NCBI RefSeq assembly: GCF_000420945.1
Contig: NZ_ATVX01000013.1
Span: 1-64,000, forward strand
Direction: 5' to 3'
Length of the DNA: 64,000 nucleotides
Origin: Butyrivibrio sp. VCB2006
GTDB lineage: Bacteria > Bacillota > Clostridia > Lachnospirales > Lachnospiraceae
Below, piece by piece: positions 25,450 through 35,705 of this stretch. Within the stretch, counting starts at the first letter, position 1; the number at the start of each line of letters is the position of its first letter. A program made the position numbers and the translations under genes. The notes beneath the pieces are model-generated. The model was not told the DNA's origin and did no database searches. It saw only the letters and a program-made list of their open reading frames with translations.

Positions 25450-25638
25450 ATGGAGTACTTAACATCAGCAGAATGTGCAGAAAAATGGGGGGTTTCACAG
25501 CGAAGAGTAGCCATTTACTGCAAACAAGGAAGAATCGAAGGAGCAGTGATACGAGGGAAAATGTGGCTTATCCCAGAGACAGCGGAAAAGCCCGAGGATC
25601 CTCGACGCATTCGGAAAAGGCTTGAGAAAACCTGTTAG
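25450..25638 (+). CDS. Small HTH protein (excisionase/MerR-like)
   Basis: A 62-residue protein: EYLTSAECAEKWGVSQRRVA is a winged-helix/MerR-type HTH, followed by IYCKQGRIEGAVIRGKMWLI as in excisionase-like DNA binders, and a basic tail. GGAGG lies 8 bases upstream of this ATG; the longer start at 25426 is less likely. As the first gene after the promoter it probably regulates the operon downstream. The alternative, a recombination directionality factor, is less likely because no recombinase is near. Confidence 0.7.
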   Translation: MEYLTSAECAEKWGVSQRRVAIYCKQGRIEGAVIRGKMWLIPETAEKPEDPRRIRKRLEKTC

Positions 25639-25688
25639 TTTAGAATCTATTGGCTCAATATCATTCCATTATGTAGGAGGATGATCTT

Positions 25689-28577
25689 ATGGCATTTGAC
25701 TTTGGCAATGCGAATGATGAACAAAGAATTGCGATATCATCGACTGACGGACCATTGCTTATTATTGCTGGCCCTGGAACGGGAAAAACATATACTCTGG
25801 TTAAACGAATAGTTTATTTAATTACAGAGAAGAACATTGCTCCCGAGGAAATTATGGTTGCGACCTTTACTGAGAAGGCTGCAAAAGAGTTAGTAACACG
25901 TATTACAAATGAACTCTATGAATTGGGAATATCATTGAATTTGAATGAGATGTACATTGGAACATTTCACTCTATTTGTTTGCGTATTCTTAAGGATCAT
26001 TTGGAATACACAAGGATAAAAAAGAACTATAGAATGCTGGATCAGTTTGACCAACAGTATATGGTATTTCAAAGAATTAGCAAATTTCGACAATTGCCTT
26101 GTTATGATGCAATATTTGATGATGGCGAAGGTGCATGGAAGCAGGCTGGCAAGATAGTAAAATATGTTAATAATCTTGCTGAAGAATTAGTTGATATTGA
26201 ACAGATGCAAAGTGATGGCAATGAAGAGGTTGTTGCTATTGCTAATATTATTGAGCAGTATCAGATAATAATGGAAGACGAAAATCTTATAGACTTTTCT
26301 AGTATCCAAACAGAGACCTATAAGTTATTGAATGAACATCCAGATATTTTGGCGGGATTACATGAAAAAATAAAATATGTCATGGTTGATGAGTATCAAG
26401 ATACTAACTATATACAGGAATTGTTGGTGTTTTTGATTGCAGGAAGTGCTCAGAATATTTGCGTGGTCGGCGATGATGATCAAGGTCTATATAGATTTCG
26501 AGGCGCAACCATAAGAAATATCTTGGAGTTTCCGGGGCATTTTAAAAATGGCAAGTGTAAACAAGTAAAGCTTGTAACAAATTATAGATCGGAAAAGGAA
26601 ATCATAGATTTTTATAATACCTGGATGAGTACTACTGACGGGAGAAAATATGATTTCTTGTGGAGGAATTTTAGATTCCCCAAAGAAATCGTTCCTGGAA
26701 AAGATAATTACCGAGAAGGCACGTCTGTAATAAGGTGTTCAGGCCAAGAAATTGAAGATGACTGGTATGAAGCTGTTTATAGATTTATCTGTGATTTAAA
26801 GAAGAAAAATATTTTATTAGATTACAATCAGATTGCTTTTTTGTGTAGATCTGTAAAGAATGATCGAATTATTAGACTAATAGAATATTTAGAAGAAAAG
26901 GGAATAAAAATATATTCGCCGAGATCTGATATGTTCTTTAGTAGAAAAGAAATTAAAGAGGCAATAGGATGTTTAATGCTCTGCTTTCCAGAATATCTTA
27001 GAAAATTGCAAGCTAGAGATTTTGATTACAATTTTGCTGAACTATACGACTACTATGACGGTGAATGTATCCATGCTGCGAAGGAACTGATTACTACGCA
27101 CAAAGACTCGTTAGGAAGATGGATAGCAGAAAAGATGATAGCGCATGGTAAGTTGTCACAAGGAAATACAGATTATGCATTTGTTGGTTTGCTTTATCAG
27201 CTATTTCAGTTTGAGCCATTTTCTTCATACTTAGATATTGATATGAAATCCGGCGTTACAGATGAACGTCCGGCACGAAACTTGTCTATGCTTACGTCAG
27301 TATTGGGTAAGTATGAATATCTTCATAGAATTGATGTCTTTACTGAAAAAAATATTGATAGTGGTGTGAGCGGTTTTTTCAATCATTATTTTAGATTTCT
27401 CTTTGATGGAGGAATAACGGAATATGAAGATGATTCAGAATATGCACCAAGTGGATGTGTTTCATTCATGACTATTCATCAGTCAAAAGGAATGGAATTT
27501 CCGATTGTAATAGTAGACTCTTTAAACGGTACACCTAGAAGTGACAACAATCAATTGTTGGAGGATATTGAGACCCGATATTTTCATCGAGAAGCATTTG
27601 AAACACGTGACGATATTAAATTCTTTGATTTTTGGAGGCTTTATTATACAGCCTTTTCGAGGGCTCAGAACTTATTGGTACTTAGTTGTTGTGAAAAAAG
27701 TGGTAGAGGTCAAACACCAAGCAAGTATTTTGAAGAATGTTATGGAAAGCTTCCATATTATGAAGATGCTGATTTAAATGGCTTGAAATTAGAGAAGGTA
27801 AAGCCGGTAAATATAAAGGATACTTATTCCTTTACTTCACACATAGCCTTATATGAGAATTGTGCCCTTCAATATAAGATATTTAAAGAACTTGGATTTA
27901 CGCAGGTTAGAGTTGGCGCAACATTGTTCGGAACACTTGTACATGAAACTATCGAAGATGTTCATAGGGCAGCAATGCGTCATGAGGAGGACACGATCAA
28001 TCCAGAATCTATACGAGAATGGTTTGATGCAAATTATTCAACACTCTCCAAGAGTGAACATTCATATCTGGGACCGGGACAATTGGATTCAGCCTATGAT
28101 CAGGTTATACGTTATGCAGAGAATAATAAAGATAAGTGGGGCCTTATTCAGGATGCAGAAGTTGAGGTGAGTTTAGTTAAGCCGGATTATATTCTGTTGG
28201 GAAAAGTGGATTTGATTCGCGGAGAGGGTGACACAGTTGAGATTGTTGATTTCAAATCGGAAAAAAAACCAGATTTGATTATTGAATCAGAACAACTTAA
28301 CAAATATAGGAAACAATTGGAAGTATATGCACATCTTATCGAAGAAAAAACTGGTAAGAGAGTCAGCAAGATGCATCTTTACTACACAGGGGAGGAAAAT
28401 GGAGTCCCAACAGTTTCATTTGATAAGTCACCAGAAAAAATAGATGAAACAATAAAGGAATTTGATGAAGTTGTATCTAAGATACAGAACAAAGATTTTA
28501 GTAGCAGGGCTAATGACAAAAAGCTATGTGCTAACTGTGATATGAGACATTATTGTAAGAGAAAAGGAGATTGCTAA
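25689..28577 (+). CDS. UvrD-family helicase fused to Cas4/AddB-like Fe-S nuclease
   Basis: A 962-residue SF1A helicase with a C-terminal PD-(D/E)XK nuclease. Helicase motifs are AGPGTGKT (27-34), VDEYQDTN (about 233), [12 protein letters not shown] (about 261), [16 protein letters not shown] (about 594) and YTAFSRAQN (about 652). The nuclease has [22 protein letters not shown] (about 852) and [12 protein letters not shown]. The terminal [10 protein letters not shown] plus a last Cys (947, 950, 956, 962), with an upstream Cys in NCALQY, looks like the iron-sulphur staple of AddB/Cas4. It could unwind and degrade DNA ends. Two bases separate it from the next gene. The function within this operon is inferred. 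Confidence 0.88.
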   Translation: MAFDFGNANDEQRIAISSTDGPLLIIAGPGTGKTYTLVKRIVYLITEKNIAPEEIMVATFTEKAAKELVTRITNELYELGISLNLNEMYIGTFHSICLRILKDHLEYTRIKKNYRMLDQFDQQYMVFQRISKFRQLPCYDAIFDDGEGAWKQAGKIVKYVNNLAEELVDIEQMQSDGNEEVVAIANIIEQYQIIMEDENLIDFSSIQTETYKLLNEHPDILAGLHEKIKYVMVDEYQDTNYIQELLVFLIAGSAQNICVVGDDDQGLYRFRGATIRNILEFPGHFKNGKCKQVKLVTNYRSEKEIIDFYNTWMSTTDGRKYDFLWRNFRFPKEIVPGKDNYREGTSVIRCSGQEIEDDWYEAVYRFICDLKKKNILLDYNQIAFLCRSVKNDRIIRLIEYLEEKGIKIYSPRSDMFFSRKEIKEAIGCLMLCFPEYLRKLQARDFDYNFAELYDYYDGECIHAAKELITTHKDSLGRWIAEKMIAHGKLSQGNTDYAFVGLLYQLFQFEPFSSYLDIDMKSGVTDERPARNLSMLTSVLGKYEYLHRIDVFTEKNIDSGVSGFFNHYFRFLFDGGITEYEDDSEYAPSGCVSFMTIHQSKGMEFPIVIVDSLNGTPRSDNNQLLEDIETRYFHREAFETRDDIKFFDFWRLYYTAFSRAQNLLVLSCCEKSGRGQTPSKYFEECYGKLPYYEDADLNGLKLEKVKPVNIKDTYSFTSHIALYENCALQYKIFKELGFTQVRVGATLFGTLVHETIEDVHRAAMRHEEDTINPESIREWFDANYSTLSKSEHSYLGPGQLDSAYDQVIRYAENNKDKWGLIQDAEVEVSLVKPDYILLGKVDLIRGEGDTVEIVDFKSEKKPDLIIESEQLNKYRKQLEVYAHLIEEKTGKRVSKMHLYYTGEENGVPTVSFDKSPEKIDETIKEFDEVVSKIQNKDFSSRANDKKLCANCDMRHYCKRKGDC

Positions 28578-28579
28578 AA

Positions 28580-30256
28580 ATGGCAGAACAAATGACTTTT
28601 GAATTTGCAAGCAAGAAGACTATAAAAGGATATCCGGAGTTGCATTGGACTGGTAAACGACCCTATACGTCTACACAGTATTATCCTGCTCAATTGAAGG
28701 AATCATTTGGAACCGACAATAGTGGATGGATGAATAAAATATTCTGGGGTGATAATCTTCAAGTTATGAGCCATATGCTTAAGGATTATCGTGGAAAAGT
28801 AGATTTGATATATATTGATCCACCATTTGCTAGTGGGGCTGATTATAAAAAGAAAATAGAAATTAAGAAAAAAAGTGCGTTTAGTGATACTAATATGTTT
28901 GAGGAAAAACAGTATGGCGATATCTGGACTAATGATGCGTACTTGCAATTTATGTATGAGCGACTTGTGTTGATGAAGGAGCTGTTATCTGATAGTGGAT
29001 GCATATACGTACATTGTGATTATAGAGTTTGCGCTTATTTGAGGCTTATCCTTGATGAGGTGTTTGGCAAAGAGTGCTTTTTGAATGAAATTATATGGCA
29101 TTATAAAACCGGTGGAAGTACTAATAAGTACTTTAATAGGAAACACGATACCATATTCTTATACAGTAAGACGCAAAACTATTATTATAACAATGTAAAA
29201 GAGAAAGCAATCGTTGATAAGTCCAAAGGATATAATCCCAATACGGAACAGTTTATAGATGAAGATGGTAATACATGTGTATGGGTTAATCCAAGGGATG
29301 TATGGGATGTGCAACATATAAATATGCATGACCAGACTGAGAGAGTTGGATATCCAACTCAAAAACCTGAAAAACTACTGGAGAAAATAATTCTTGCTTC
29401 ATGTCCAGAAAATGGACTGGTATTTGATTGTTTTATGGGATCTGGAACAACTCCAGCTGTAGCAATGAAATTAGGAAGAAGATTCATTGGAGCAGATATT
29501 AATTTAGCATCAGTACAAATAACTACTAAACGACTCTTAGAGATAAAAAACAGTGCCAATATAGATGGCGGATTCGAAGTATATAATGTCAATAACTATG
29601 ATTTCTTTAGAAATCCTGTAGAAGCTAAGGCTCTTATTATGGATGCGTTAGGAGTTCAAAAATTTGATAGTTCTACGATTTATGATGGTGAGCTTGATGG
29701 TTATATGGTTAAGATTATGCCAACGAATAGAATTGCAACAAAAGCAGATCTAGAAGAACTAAAATCAAATCTTCCATATAAGACATTTGAGAAAAGGAAA
29801 GAAGAAAACCCTAATGATCCTGTAGAAAGAATAAGAATTATTTGCATGGGACATGAGGCGGATCTAAAGGCAGCTTTAGAACAAGATTTATCTGTCTATA
29901 AGTTAGATATTGATATTGTTGACATCTTGAAGGATAAGGCAGATTTACAATTTAAGAGAGATTCTGATGCAATAGTGGAAAAGGAAAATGGAGAGCTTGT
30001 GGTGAAGGAGTTTTATCCTATGAATCTTTTGCAGAAATTGAGTATGCAGAAGGAAGCAGTTGAAGATTGGAGGCAATTGGTTGAATCTATTTTTGTAGAT
30101 TGGAATTATGATGGAGATGTTTTGAGGCCAACTGTGTCAGACATTCCAGATAAAGATGAGTTAGTGAAAGGAATATACACTATTCCAGCTGATGCTAAAC
30201 GAATAAGAATCAAAATTACAGACTTGTTATCAGAATCTCTTGAGTTGGAGGTATAA
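28580..30256 (+). CDS. Beta-class DNA adenine methyltransferase (type III Mod-like)
   Basis: A 558-residue methyltransferase. The catalytic motif IDPPFASG (Asp80-Pro-Pro-Phe) precedes the AdoMet-binding [10 protein letters not shown] (about 282), the beta-class order used by type III Mod subunits, with a variable target-recognition stretch between. The last ~230 residues form an extra acidic domain with no obvious family. AAGGAG sits 10 bases before this ATG; a TTG at 28571 is too close to it. It should mark host DNA at N6-adenine in a sequence-specific way, guiding self/non-self choice for the next gene. Confidence 0.88.
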   Translation: MAEQMTFEFASKKTIKGYPELHWTGKRPYTSTQYYPAQLKESFGTDNSGWMNKIFWGDNLQVMSHMLKDYRGKVDLIYIDPPFASGADYKKKIEIKKKSAFSDTNMFEEKQYGDIWTNDAYLQFMYERLVLMKELLSDSGCIYVHCDYRVCAYLRLILDEVFGKECFLNEIIWHYKTGGSTNKYFNRKHDTIFLYSKTQNYYYNNVKEKAIVDKSKGYNPNTEQFIDEDGNTCVWVNPRDVWDVQHINMHDQTERVGYPTQKPEKLLEKIILASCPENGLVFDCFMGSGTTPAVAMKLGRRFIGADINLASVQITTKRLLEIKNSANIDGGFEVYNVNNYDFFRNPVEAKALIMDALGVQKFDSSTIYDGELDGYMVKIMPTNRIATKADLEELKSNLPYKTFEKRKEENPNDPVERIRIICMGHEADLKAALEQDLSVYKLDIDIVDILKDKADLQFKRDSDAIVEKENGELVVKEFYPMNLLQKLSMQKEAVEDWRQLVESIFVDWNYDGDVLRPTVSDIPDKDELVKGIYTIPADAKRIRIKITDLLSESLELEV

Positions 30257-30258
30257 AA

Positions 30259-32859
30259 GTGGCTAAAAAGGAATCAAGTATAGAATTTGCCTTTTTTAAG
30301 TTTTTAAGAGATTTTTATTTGGATAATAAAGGCATAATCCGTAATAGATACAGAGAAATTACGAAGAAGTATCTAGATTATAATGATAGCGAGAAGAATC
30401 CTGATGCATTCTTGAGACGTCCACAGTTCGAAGCGCTTGAGATGTATGTATTTATAAAAGAGTTCATGAATAATCAGCAAATGTACCAGATTTTTGATGA
30501 CTGGTCTAAGAGAAATGGAGTGTTTGCTGACAGAAGATTTTATGATGATGCTGGGCAGTTAACGTTATATGATGTATGGTCTCCAAAGCAGTATCATGAG
30601 TATTTCTTGCAAATCAAAAAATATGCAGAAGATTATCCTAACTACATTTATGCGCTGACAATGGGGTTGGGAAAGACAATTTTAATGGCAACATGTATTT
30701 TTTATGAGTTTTTATTGGCTTCAAAATGGCCTAAAGATGAAAAGTACTGCCATAACGCATTAGTGTTTGCTCCGGATAAAACGGTATTACAGTCTTTAAA
30801 GGAAATTGTTACTTTTGATAAAAGCAAGGTGGTTCCGCCGGAATATATTAATATTCTTGATGCAAATATAAAAGTACACTTTTTGGAAGATACTGGAACC
30901 ACTTTAAATACATTGGATGGTTCAATGTTCAATATCGTTATATCTAATACTCAGAAGATTATTCTTAAAACTCAACGCAAGGAAAAATCTGCTGTAGATA
31001 AACTGTTTGAAGAAGAAGCCACTGGCCAGACGGAATTAGACGAAGTTTTGAATATGCTTCATGCGATAACGAATGATAATGACTTAATGTCTAATCAGCG
31101 ATTCGAGAAACTGACGCGTTTAAATCAAATGGGAATATACATAGATGAAGCGCATCATATGTTTGGGTCTGATCTTGAAAAAGCAATTCATGAAAGCGGT
31201 AAGAGCACTAGTTTGAGAACTACTGTTAATGAGCTTGCTAAAGAACTTGCGTCACATGGAAGTAAGATTGTTGCATGTTATAACTACACTGGAACGCCAT
31301 ATGTAGATAATAAAATACTGCCTGAAGTTGTTTATGCGTATGGACTCCAGGAGGCAATTGCAAACAGATTCTTAAAAGATACAAGTATAATCGGTTATCA
31401 AAATGTAAAGAATAAAGCATTTTTAGAAGAAGCCATACGAGACTTTTGGGGGAAGTATGGCGGTAAAACATACGAAGGATTGCCAGCAAAGATGGCAATA
31501 TTTGGAGCTGAAATAGAGGAAGTTACTGAAGAAATTAAGCCTGTAGTTGAGGATGTGTTATCTAAATTGGGGGTATCTTTAGATACCATATTGGTTAATG
31601 TAGGAGATAGCAAGCTCACGAAAGACGAGGATATAAGGGACTTCAACAATTTAGATGTGCTAAATACAGTTGGGAGTAAGAAGCAGTTTATTTTACTAGT
31701 GAATAAGGGCAGAGAAGGATGGAATTGTCGATCACTATTTAGTGTGGCTTTATTCAGAAGTCCAAAGTCGACTGTTTTTGTGCTGCAAGCTACTATGCGT
31801 TGTTTGCGAAAAATAACTGATGAACAGCAGACAGCAACAGTTTATCTGTCAAAAGAAAACATGGACATTCTTGACGATGAGTTAAAGAAGAATTTTAGGA
31901 CAAGTATAGAAGAAATAAAACATAAGACAGATAACAAACGAAAAAGGGTTACTGTAAGGGTTACGGAACCTCCTAGAACAATTAAAATGCATCGTCTTCG
32001 TTACGAGTATTCTGTAGAAGAAAGAGATTATGATCAGCAGATTGATTTTGAGATTAGAAATATAGAAGTTGATAAATACGATGCCAAAAAATATGTTAAG
32101 GAGGGATTGAATACAGCTTCTGTCATAAAGGAAAGTGACGCAAACTATATGATAGACAGTATGAAACATACAGAAATATCTTTAGCTGCTGAAGTTACAA
32201 AGTATTTTCCAGATGTGAAATGCTCACAAATTGCAAGAATGCTCAGAGAATCTAAAGAAGGAATAGATGCATTACTTGCGTGTGTTAATGATCATAATGA
32301 GATAATTTATGACAGAATTGTTCCTAGAATATTTGAGACTCTATATAAGGTTAGTAAAAATATAGTTAAAGTTGACGCTGATGTACAATTGTTGAAAAAA
32401 CCAAAAGAGGGTGGATGCTATGAGTTTAGTGGAAACGAAGACTTGATAGTAACTATGGATTCTACTGATTCTATAGTTATGAATAATAAAGGAAAAAGTT
32501 TCCATGCAGATACATATGTATTTGATTCTAAACCAGAATTGCAGCTTTTCTTACAACTATTGAAGAATCAGCATGTTAAGGAAACATATTTTACAGGAAT
32601 GTTTACAGCTGATCAGACAGATTTTTATGTCCCGTATATAGATCCTGAGTCAAATCGATTGAGAAAGTATTACCCTGATTTCCTAATTCAGCTGGATGAT
32701 GGTAGTTATGTAATTCTTGAGGTTAAGGGGGATCATATGGTGGATGATCCTGTGGTCAAGGCGAAGGAGGCTGCAGCAGAAGAGATTGCAGTGGAAAGTT
32801 CTATGAAATATGAACTTCTTAAGGGAAGCGATATCATGAATGGTAATTCTGGGTATTGA
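30259..32859 (+). CDS. Type III restriction-like helicase-endonuclease (Res-like)
   Basis: An 866-residue SF2 ATPase-nuclease. Motif I MGLGKT (135-140), DEAH-type box IYIDEAHH (about 294), GREGWNC (about 483) and QATMRCLRK (about 509) match type III Res. The C-terminus has YYPDFLIQL and then ILEVKGD (about 804-822), a PD-(D/E)xK nuclease site. The GTG start lies 2 bases after the methyltransferase stop, with GGAGG upstream, so the two are translationally linked like mod-res pairs. The domain between ~560 and 780 is unfamiliar. Confidence 0.88.
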   Translation: MAKKESSIEFAFFKFLRDFYLDNKGIIRNRYREITKKYLDYNDSEKNPDAFLRRPQFEALEMYVFIKEFMNNQQMYQIFDDWSKRNGVFADRRFYDDAGQLTLYDVWSPKQYHEYFLQIKKYAEDYPNYIYALTMGLGKTILMATCIFYEFLLASKWPKDEKYCHNALVFAPDKTVLQSLKEIVTFDKSKVVPPEYINILDANIKVHFLEDTGTTLNTLDGSMFNIVISNTQKIILKTQRKEKSAVDKLFEEEATGQTELDEVLNMLHAITNDNDLMSNQRFEKLTRLNQMGIYIDEAHHMFGSDLEKAIHESGKSTSLRTTVNELAKELASHGSKIVACYNYTGTPYVDNKILPEVVYAYGLQEAIANRFLKDTSIIGYQNVKNKAFLEEAIRDFWGKYGGKTYEGLPAKMAIFGAEIEEVTEEIKPVVEDVLSKLGVSLDTILVNVGDSKLTKDEDIRDFNNLDVLNTVGSKKQFILLVNKGREGWNCRSLFSVALFRSPKSTVFVLQATMRCLRKITDEQQTATVYLSKENMDILDDELKKNFRTSIEEIKHKTDNKRKRVTVRVTEPPRTIKMHRLRYEYSVEERDYDQQIDFEIRNIEVDKYDAKKYVKEGLNTASVIKESDANYMIDSMKHTEISLAAEVTKYFPDVKCSQIARMLRESKEGIDALLACVNDHNEIIYDRIVPRIFETLYKVSKNIVKVDADVQLLKKPKEGGCYEFSGNEDLIVTMDSTDSIVMNNKGKSFHADTYVFDSKPELQLFLQLLKNQHVKETYFTGMFTADQTDFYVPYIDPESNRLRKYYPDFLIQLDDGSYVILEVKGDHMVDDPVVKAKEAAAEEIAVESSMKYELLKGSDIMNGNSGY

Positions 32860-32880
32860 TGCATATCACAGGAAGGTGTG

Positions 32881-32946
32881 ATGATAGCAAATCTATTACA
32901 TGGGTTTATAAATGGAAAACACTTTTTTGATGTGGCCTGGGGGTAA
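32881..32946 (+). other. Short leader reading frame overlapping the Dam gene start
   Basis: An ATG after GGAAGGTGTG opens a 21-codon frame that ends inside the first codons of the next gene, in another frame. The Dam ATG itself has no good ribosome site. It may couple translation, or a shift in the run of six T at 32922-32927 may join the frames. Confidence 0.35.
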
Positions 32947-33715
32947 GAAGTGGTTTGTCAGACATCAGAGTAATCGGCTTCCTAAGGATTATAACAGATA
33001 CATAGACCCTTTTCTTGGAGGAGGGTCTGTGTACTTCTACATGGAACCTAGGGAAGCAATACTTAGTGATGTTAACAGTGAGCTGATTACAACTTATAAG
33101 GCCATAAAAACGGATTGGAAGAAATTAAATAAGATTCTAAAGGTTCATTCCAGAAAGCATAATGATGCATACTACTATGAGGTACGCGGCCAGAAGCCGA
33201 GAGAAATCTGTCATGTAGCAGCGAGGATGATTTATCTTAACAGGACATGTTTCAATGGAATCTATCGAGTAAATAATAGTGGTGTATTCAATGTGCCACG
33301 TGGCTCGAAGAATACCGTATTTACAGGACTAGAGCACTTTGAGGAACGATCAGAATTGTTAAAGAATGCAGAGCTGTACTGTTGCGATTTCGAGGAAACA
33401 ATAGATAGAGCAATGGAGGAAGATTTTCTTTTTTGTGACCCACCTTATGCAATAAAAGAAGAGCAGAGTTTTGTCAGGTATTCAAAGAATCTTTTTGATT
33501 GGGAAGATCAAATTAGGCTGGCTAATGCTTTGGATAGGGCTAAAGAACGAGGGGTAAAGATCCTTATGACCAATGTTAATCATAAGTCGGTCAGGGAATT
33601 ATATGAAAACAAAGAAGGGTTTGTGTTAGAAGAGGTATCAAGATATAGCAGTATTTCAGGGAAAAAAGAAGGCAGAAAACAGTATTCAGAACTTATAGTG
33701 AGTGCGAACTTATAG
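32912..33715 (+). CDS. Dam-family DNA adenine methyltransferase (D12 class)
   Basis: A 267-residue alpha-class methyltransferase. MWPGGKKWF (residues 7-15) and FLGGGSVYF bind AdoMet; LNRTCFNGIYRVN and FCDPPY (Asp176-Tyr179) are the catalytic core of the MjaIII/Dam group. The site is unknown (GATC is common but not certain). The usual first motif KWAGGK is altered to MWPGGK. It is a second methyltransferase in the same operon, 52 bases after the helicase-endonuclease. Confidence 0.9.
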   Translation: MENTFLMWPGGKKWFVRHQSNRLPKDYNRYIDPFLGGGSVYFYMEPREAILSDVNSELITTYKAIKTDWKKLNKILKVHSRKHNDAYYYEVRGQKPREICHVAARMIYLNRTCFNGIYRVNNSGVFNVPRGSKNTVFTGLEHFEERSELLKNAELYCCDFEETIDRAMEEDFLFCDPPYAIKEEQSFVRYSKNLFDWEDQIRLANALDRAKERGVKILMTNVNHKSVRELYENKEGFVLEEVSRYSSISGKKEGRKQYSELIVSANL

Positions 33716-33725
33716 GAGGGTAACT

Positions 33726-35702
33726 ATGGCAAGCATCGTAGATTTGGTTGATAATTCCAGCATCCAGAATAATCCTATCAGAAAGGTGAAGGAATTCATC
33801 GACAAGCAGAATCAGTATAAGAGTATTGGGGATGTTGAGCATTGGAGGTTTGTTGGCTACGTGCTCGATATTAGCTATGAGAGTGCGCAGATAATTACCA
33901 ATGATACATATAAGATTGCTGTAGGAGGAATTCCTCGAGGATCCTTCTTGATACTTGTGCCAGCCAATTTTGATAAGGTACAGCCACATTTTACGCTTCT
34001 TAGAGTTAAAGAGATATGCGCAACCCCACTTTCACAGCAAGTTCAGCAGACATACTTCGAGATGCATAAGAGATCCATGCCAGAGTTAGATATTTGGACC
34101 CAAGCAGATCTTCAGTGGGGATCACTGCGCTGCGATACACTTGGTATGTTCTATGCAGATCCAAACAATGTGAACAAACTTGCATTTTCTGGTGATGTTA
34201 ATAACGTTGTTAGTGCTCACCGCTACGAAGTATATGCTCCAGATGAAGAACTATTGAATCTTATAGTTAACGGTACTGTTAAAAATGAGCTCCAGGAAGA
34301 AATTGGACATCTTCGTACTATGGAGTGTATGTTTGGTGTGAACCGTCAAGAAAGCGGCAATATCCCTGTTAAGATTTCTATGCGGGATTTTATGGGATGT
34401 AGAACAGCTATGTTTGGTAAGACCAGGCTTGGTAAGTCAAACGTAGTTAAGCTTATTGCACAAGGCATGTTAGATGCTACAAAAGAAACGAAAAATGTAG
34501 GCCAATTGATTTTCGATATAAATGGAGAATATGCCAACGACAGTGATCAGGATAATGTTTCTTTACGTTCTGCTAATCCTGAGCGCTGTGAAGTCTATGC
34601 GCTTACTCAGCGCCCAAACACTCCGTCAAAACAGTTAAAATTGAATTTTTATGAAAATGCAAGCTCTTGTAAAGATATTTTGGGTACTTTGCTAAGCAAT
34701 GCTGGAAGGAGTGCAATTTATGTTACTTCATTTGCAAGCGTTGTATTGCCTACTCCGGAAGAAATGGATGAGATGGATATGCGAGAAAAAATCCATGCTA
34801 TTCGTAGAATCCAGATTTATTGGGCGATTTTAAGAGAAGCTGGATTTTCAGCAGATGAAGGTAAGCTAAGAACTCTTCGTTTTATGAATACCAATAATGT
34901 TAAAGCGTTAGATCCACATTTTAGTGATGAGATAAGGAAAAAGGTTTATGGATCTAGTGTGCCCGATAGAGTGCCTTCTCTTGAAGGAATGGTAGATGAA
35001 TTTAGAGAATTCATGAGATGTTATCGTGAAAATAATGAGGATCAGAAGGCTGCTTTTGGCAAAGAGGTTTTTGAAAAGGATGACATTTTATTACTTGAAT
35101 TCCTGTTCCCTAAGTCCGGAAGAGGTCCAGCTATGCTTTCACAGTTTAAAATGTATCATTCAGAAAAAGCTGGTGATTTTGTAAAGGATATAATTGCATC
35201 ACTCAATGATGGTAAGACAGTAATATTGGATCTTGGTAATGCTAATGACAGCATAAGACAGTATTTTTCAGATCTTCTTTCCATGGCTGTGTTTAGAGAG
35301 CAAGAGACAAAGTTTGTTAGCAACGGTTTAGGCGATAATTATATTGAACTGTATTTTGAAGAAGCGCATAACCTATTCCCGCCACATGCAAAGGATAATA
35401 AAGATGTTTATTCCAGGTTCGCCAAAGAGGGTGCTAAATTCCATATTGGAATGGTTTATTCTACACAGTCTCCTTCTACAATAAGCCAAGAGCTACTGGT
35501 CCAGACAGAGAATTTTTTCGTTGGACATCTTGCTTCTACTAGCGAAACAAGTGCTTTGACAAAAACACAAATAGCCTTTGATGGAGTAGAAGAGGATATT
35601 TTGCGAGCAAAGACACCAGGATATATGAGAATGCTTACCATGTCTAACCGATTCATCATCCCTGTTCAGGCTAAACTTTATAGTCCCAAGAGAGGAGAAT
35701 AA
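33726..35702 (+). CDS. HerA-like DNA-translocating ATPase
   Basis: A 658-residue HerA/FtsK-type motor. The Walker A equivalent is GKTRLGKS (231-238), followed by LIFDINGEYAN (Walker B-like region) and LYFEEAHNLFPP (about 542) with tandem Glu. An N-terminal barrel region precedes. HerA hexamers feed DNA to NurA nucleases in archaea and in several bacterial defence systems. AGGAGGG lies just before this ATG; an upstream start at 33702 overlaps the Dam gene and lacks a site. The NurA-like gene follows after 3 bases. Confidence 0.85.
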   Translation: MASIVDLVDNSSIQNNPIRKVKEFIDKQNQYKSIGDVEHWRFVGYVLDISYESAQIITNDTYKIAVGGIPRGSFLILVPANFDKVQPHFTLLRVKEICATPLSQQVQQTYFEMHKRSMPELDIWTQADLQWGSLRCDTLGMFYADPNNVNKLAFSGDVNNVVSAHRYEVYAPDEELLNLIVNGTVKNELQEEIGHLRTMECMFGVNRQESGNIPVKISMRDFMGCRTAMFGKTRLGKSNVVKLIAQGMLDATKETKNVGQLIFDINGEYANDSDQDNVSLRSANPERCEVYALTQRPNTPSKQLKLNFYENASSCKDILGTLLSNAGRSAIYVTSFASVVLPTPEEMDEMDMREKIHAIRRIQIYWAILREAGFSADEGKLRTLRFMNTNNVKALDPHFSDEIRKKVYGSSVPDRVPSLEGMVDEFREFMRCYRENNEDQKAAFGKEVFEKDDILLLEFLFPKSGRGPAMLSQFKMYHSEKAGDFVKDIIASLNDGKTVILDLGNANDSIRQYFSDLLSMAVFREQETKFVSNGLGDNYIELYFEEAHNLFPPHAKDNKDVYSRFAKEGAKFHIGMVYSTQSPSTISQELLVQTENFFVGHLASTSETSALTKTQIAFDGVEEDILRAKTPGYMRMLTMSNRFIIPVQAKLYSPKRGE

Positions 35703-35705
35703 CAC

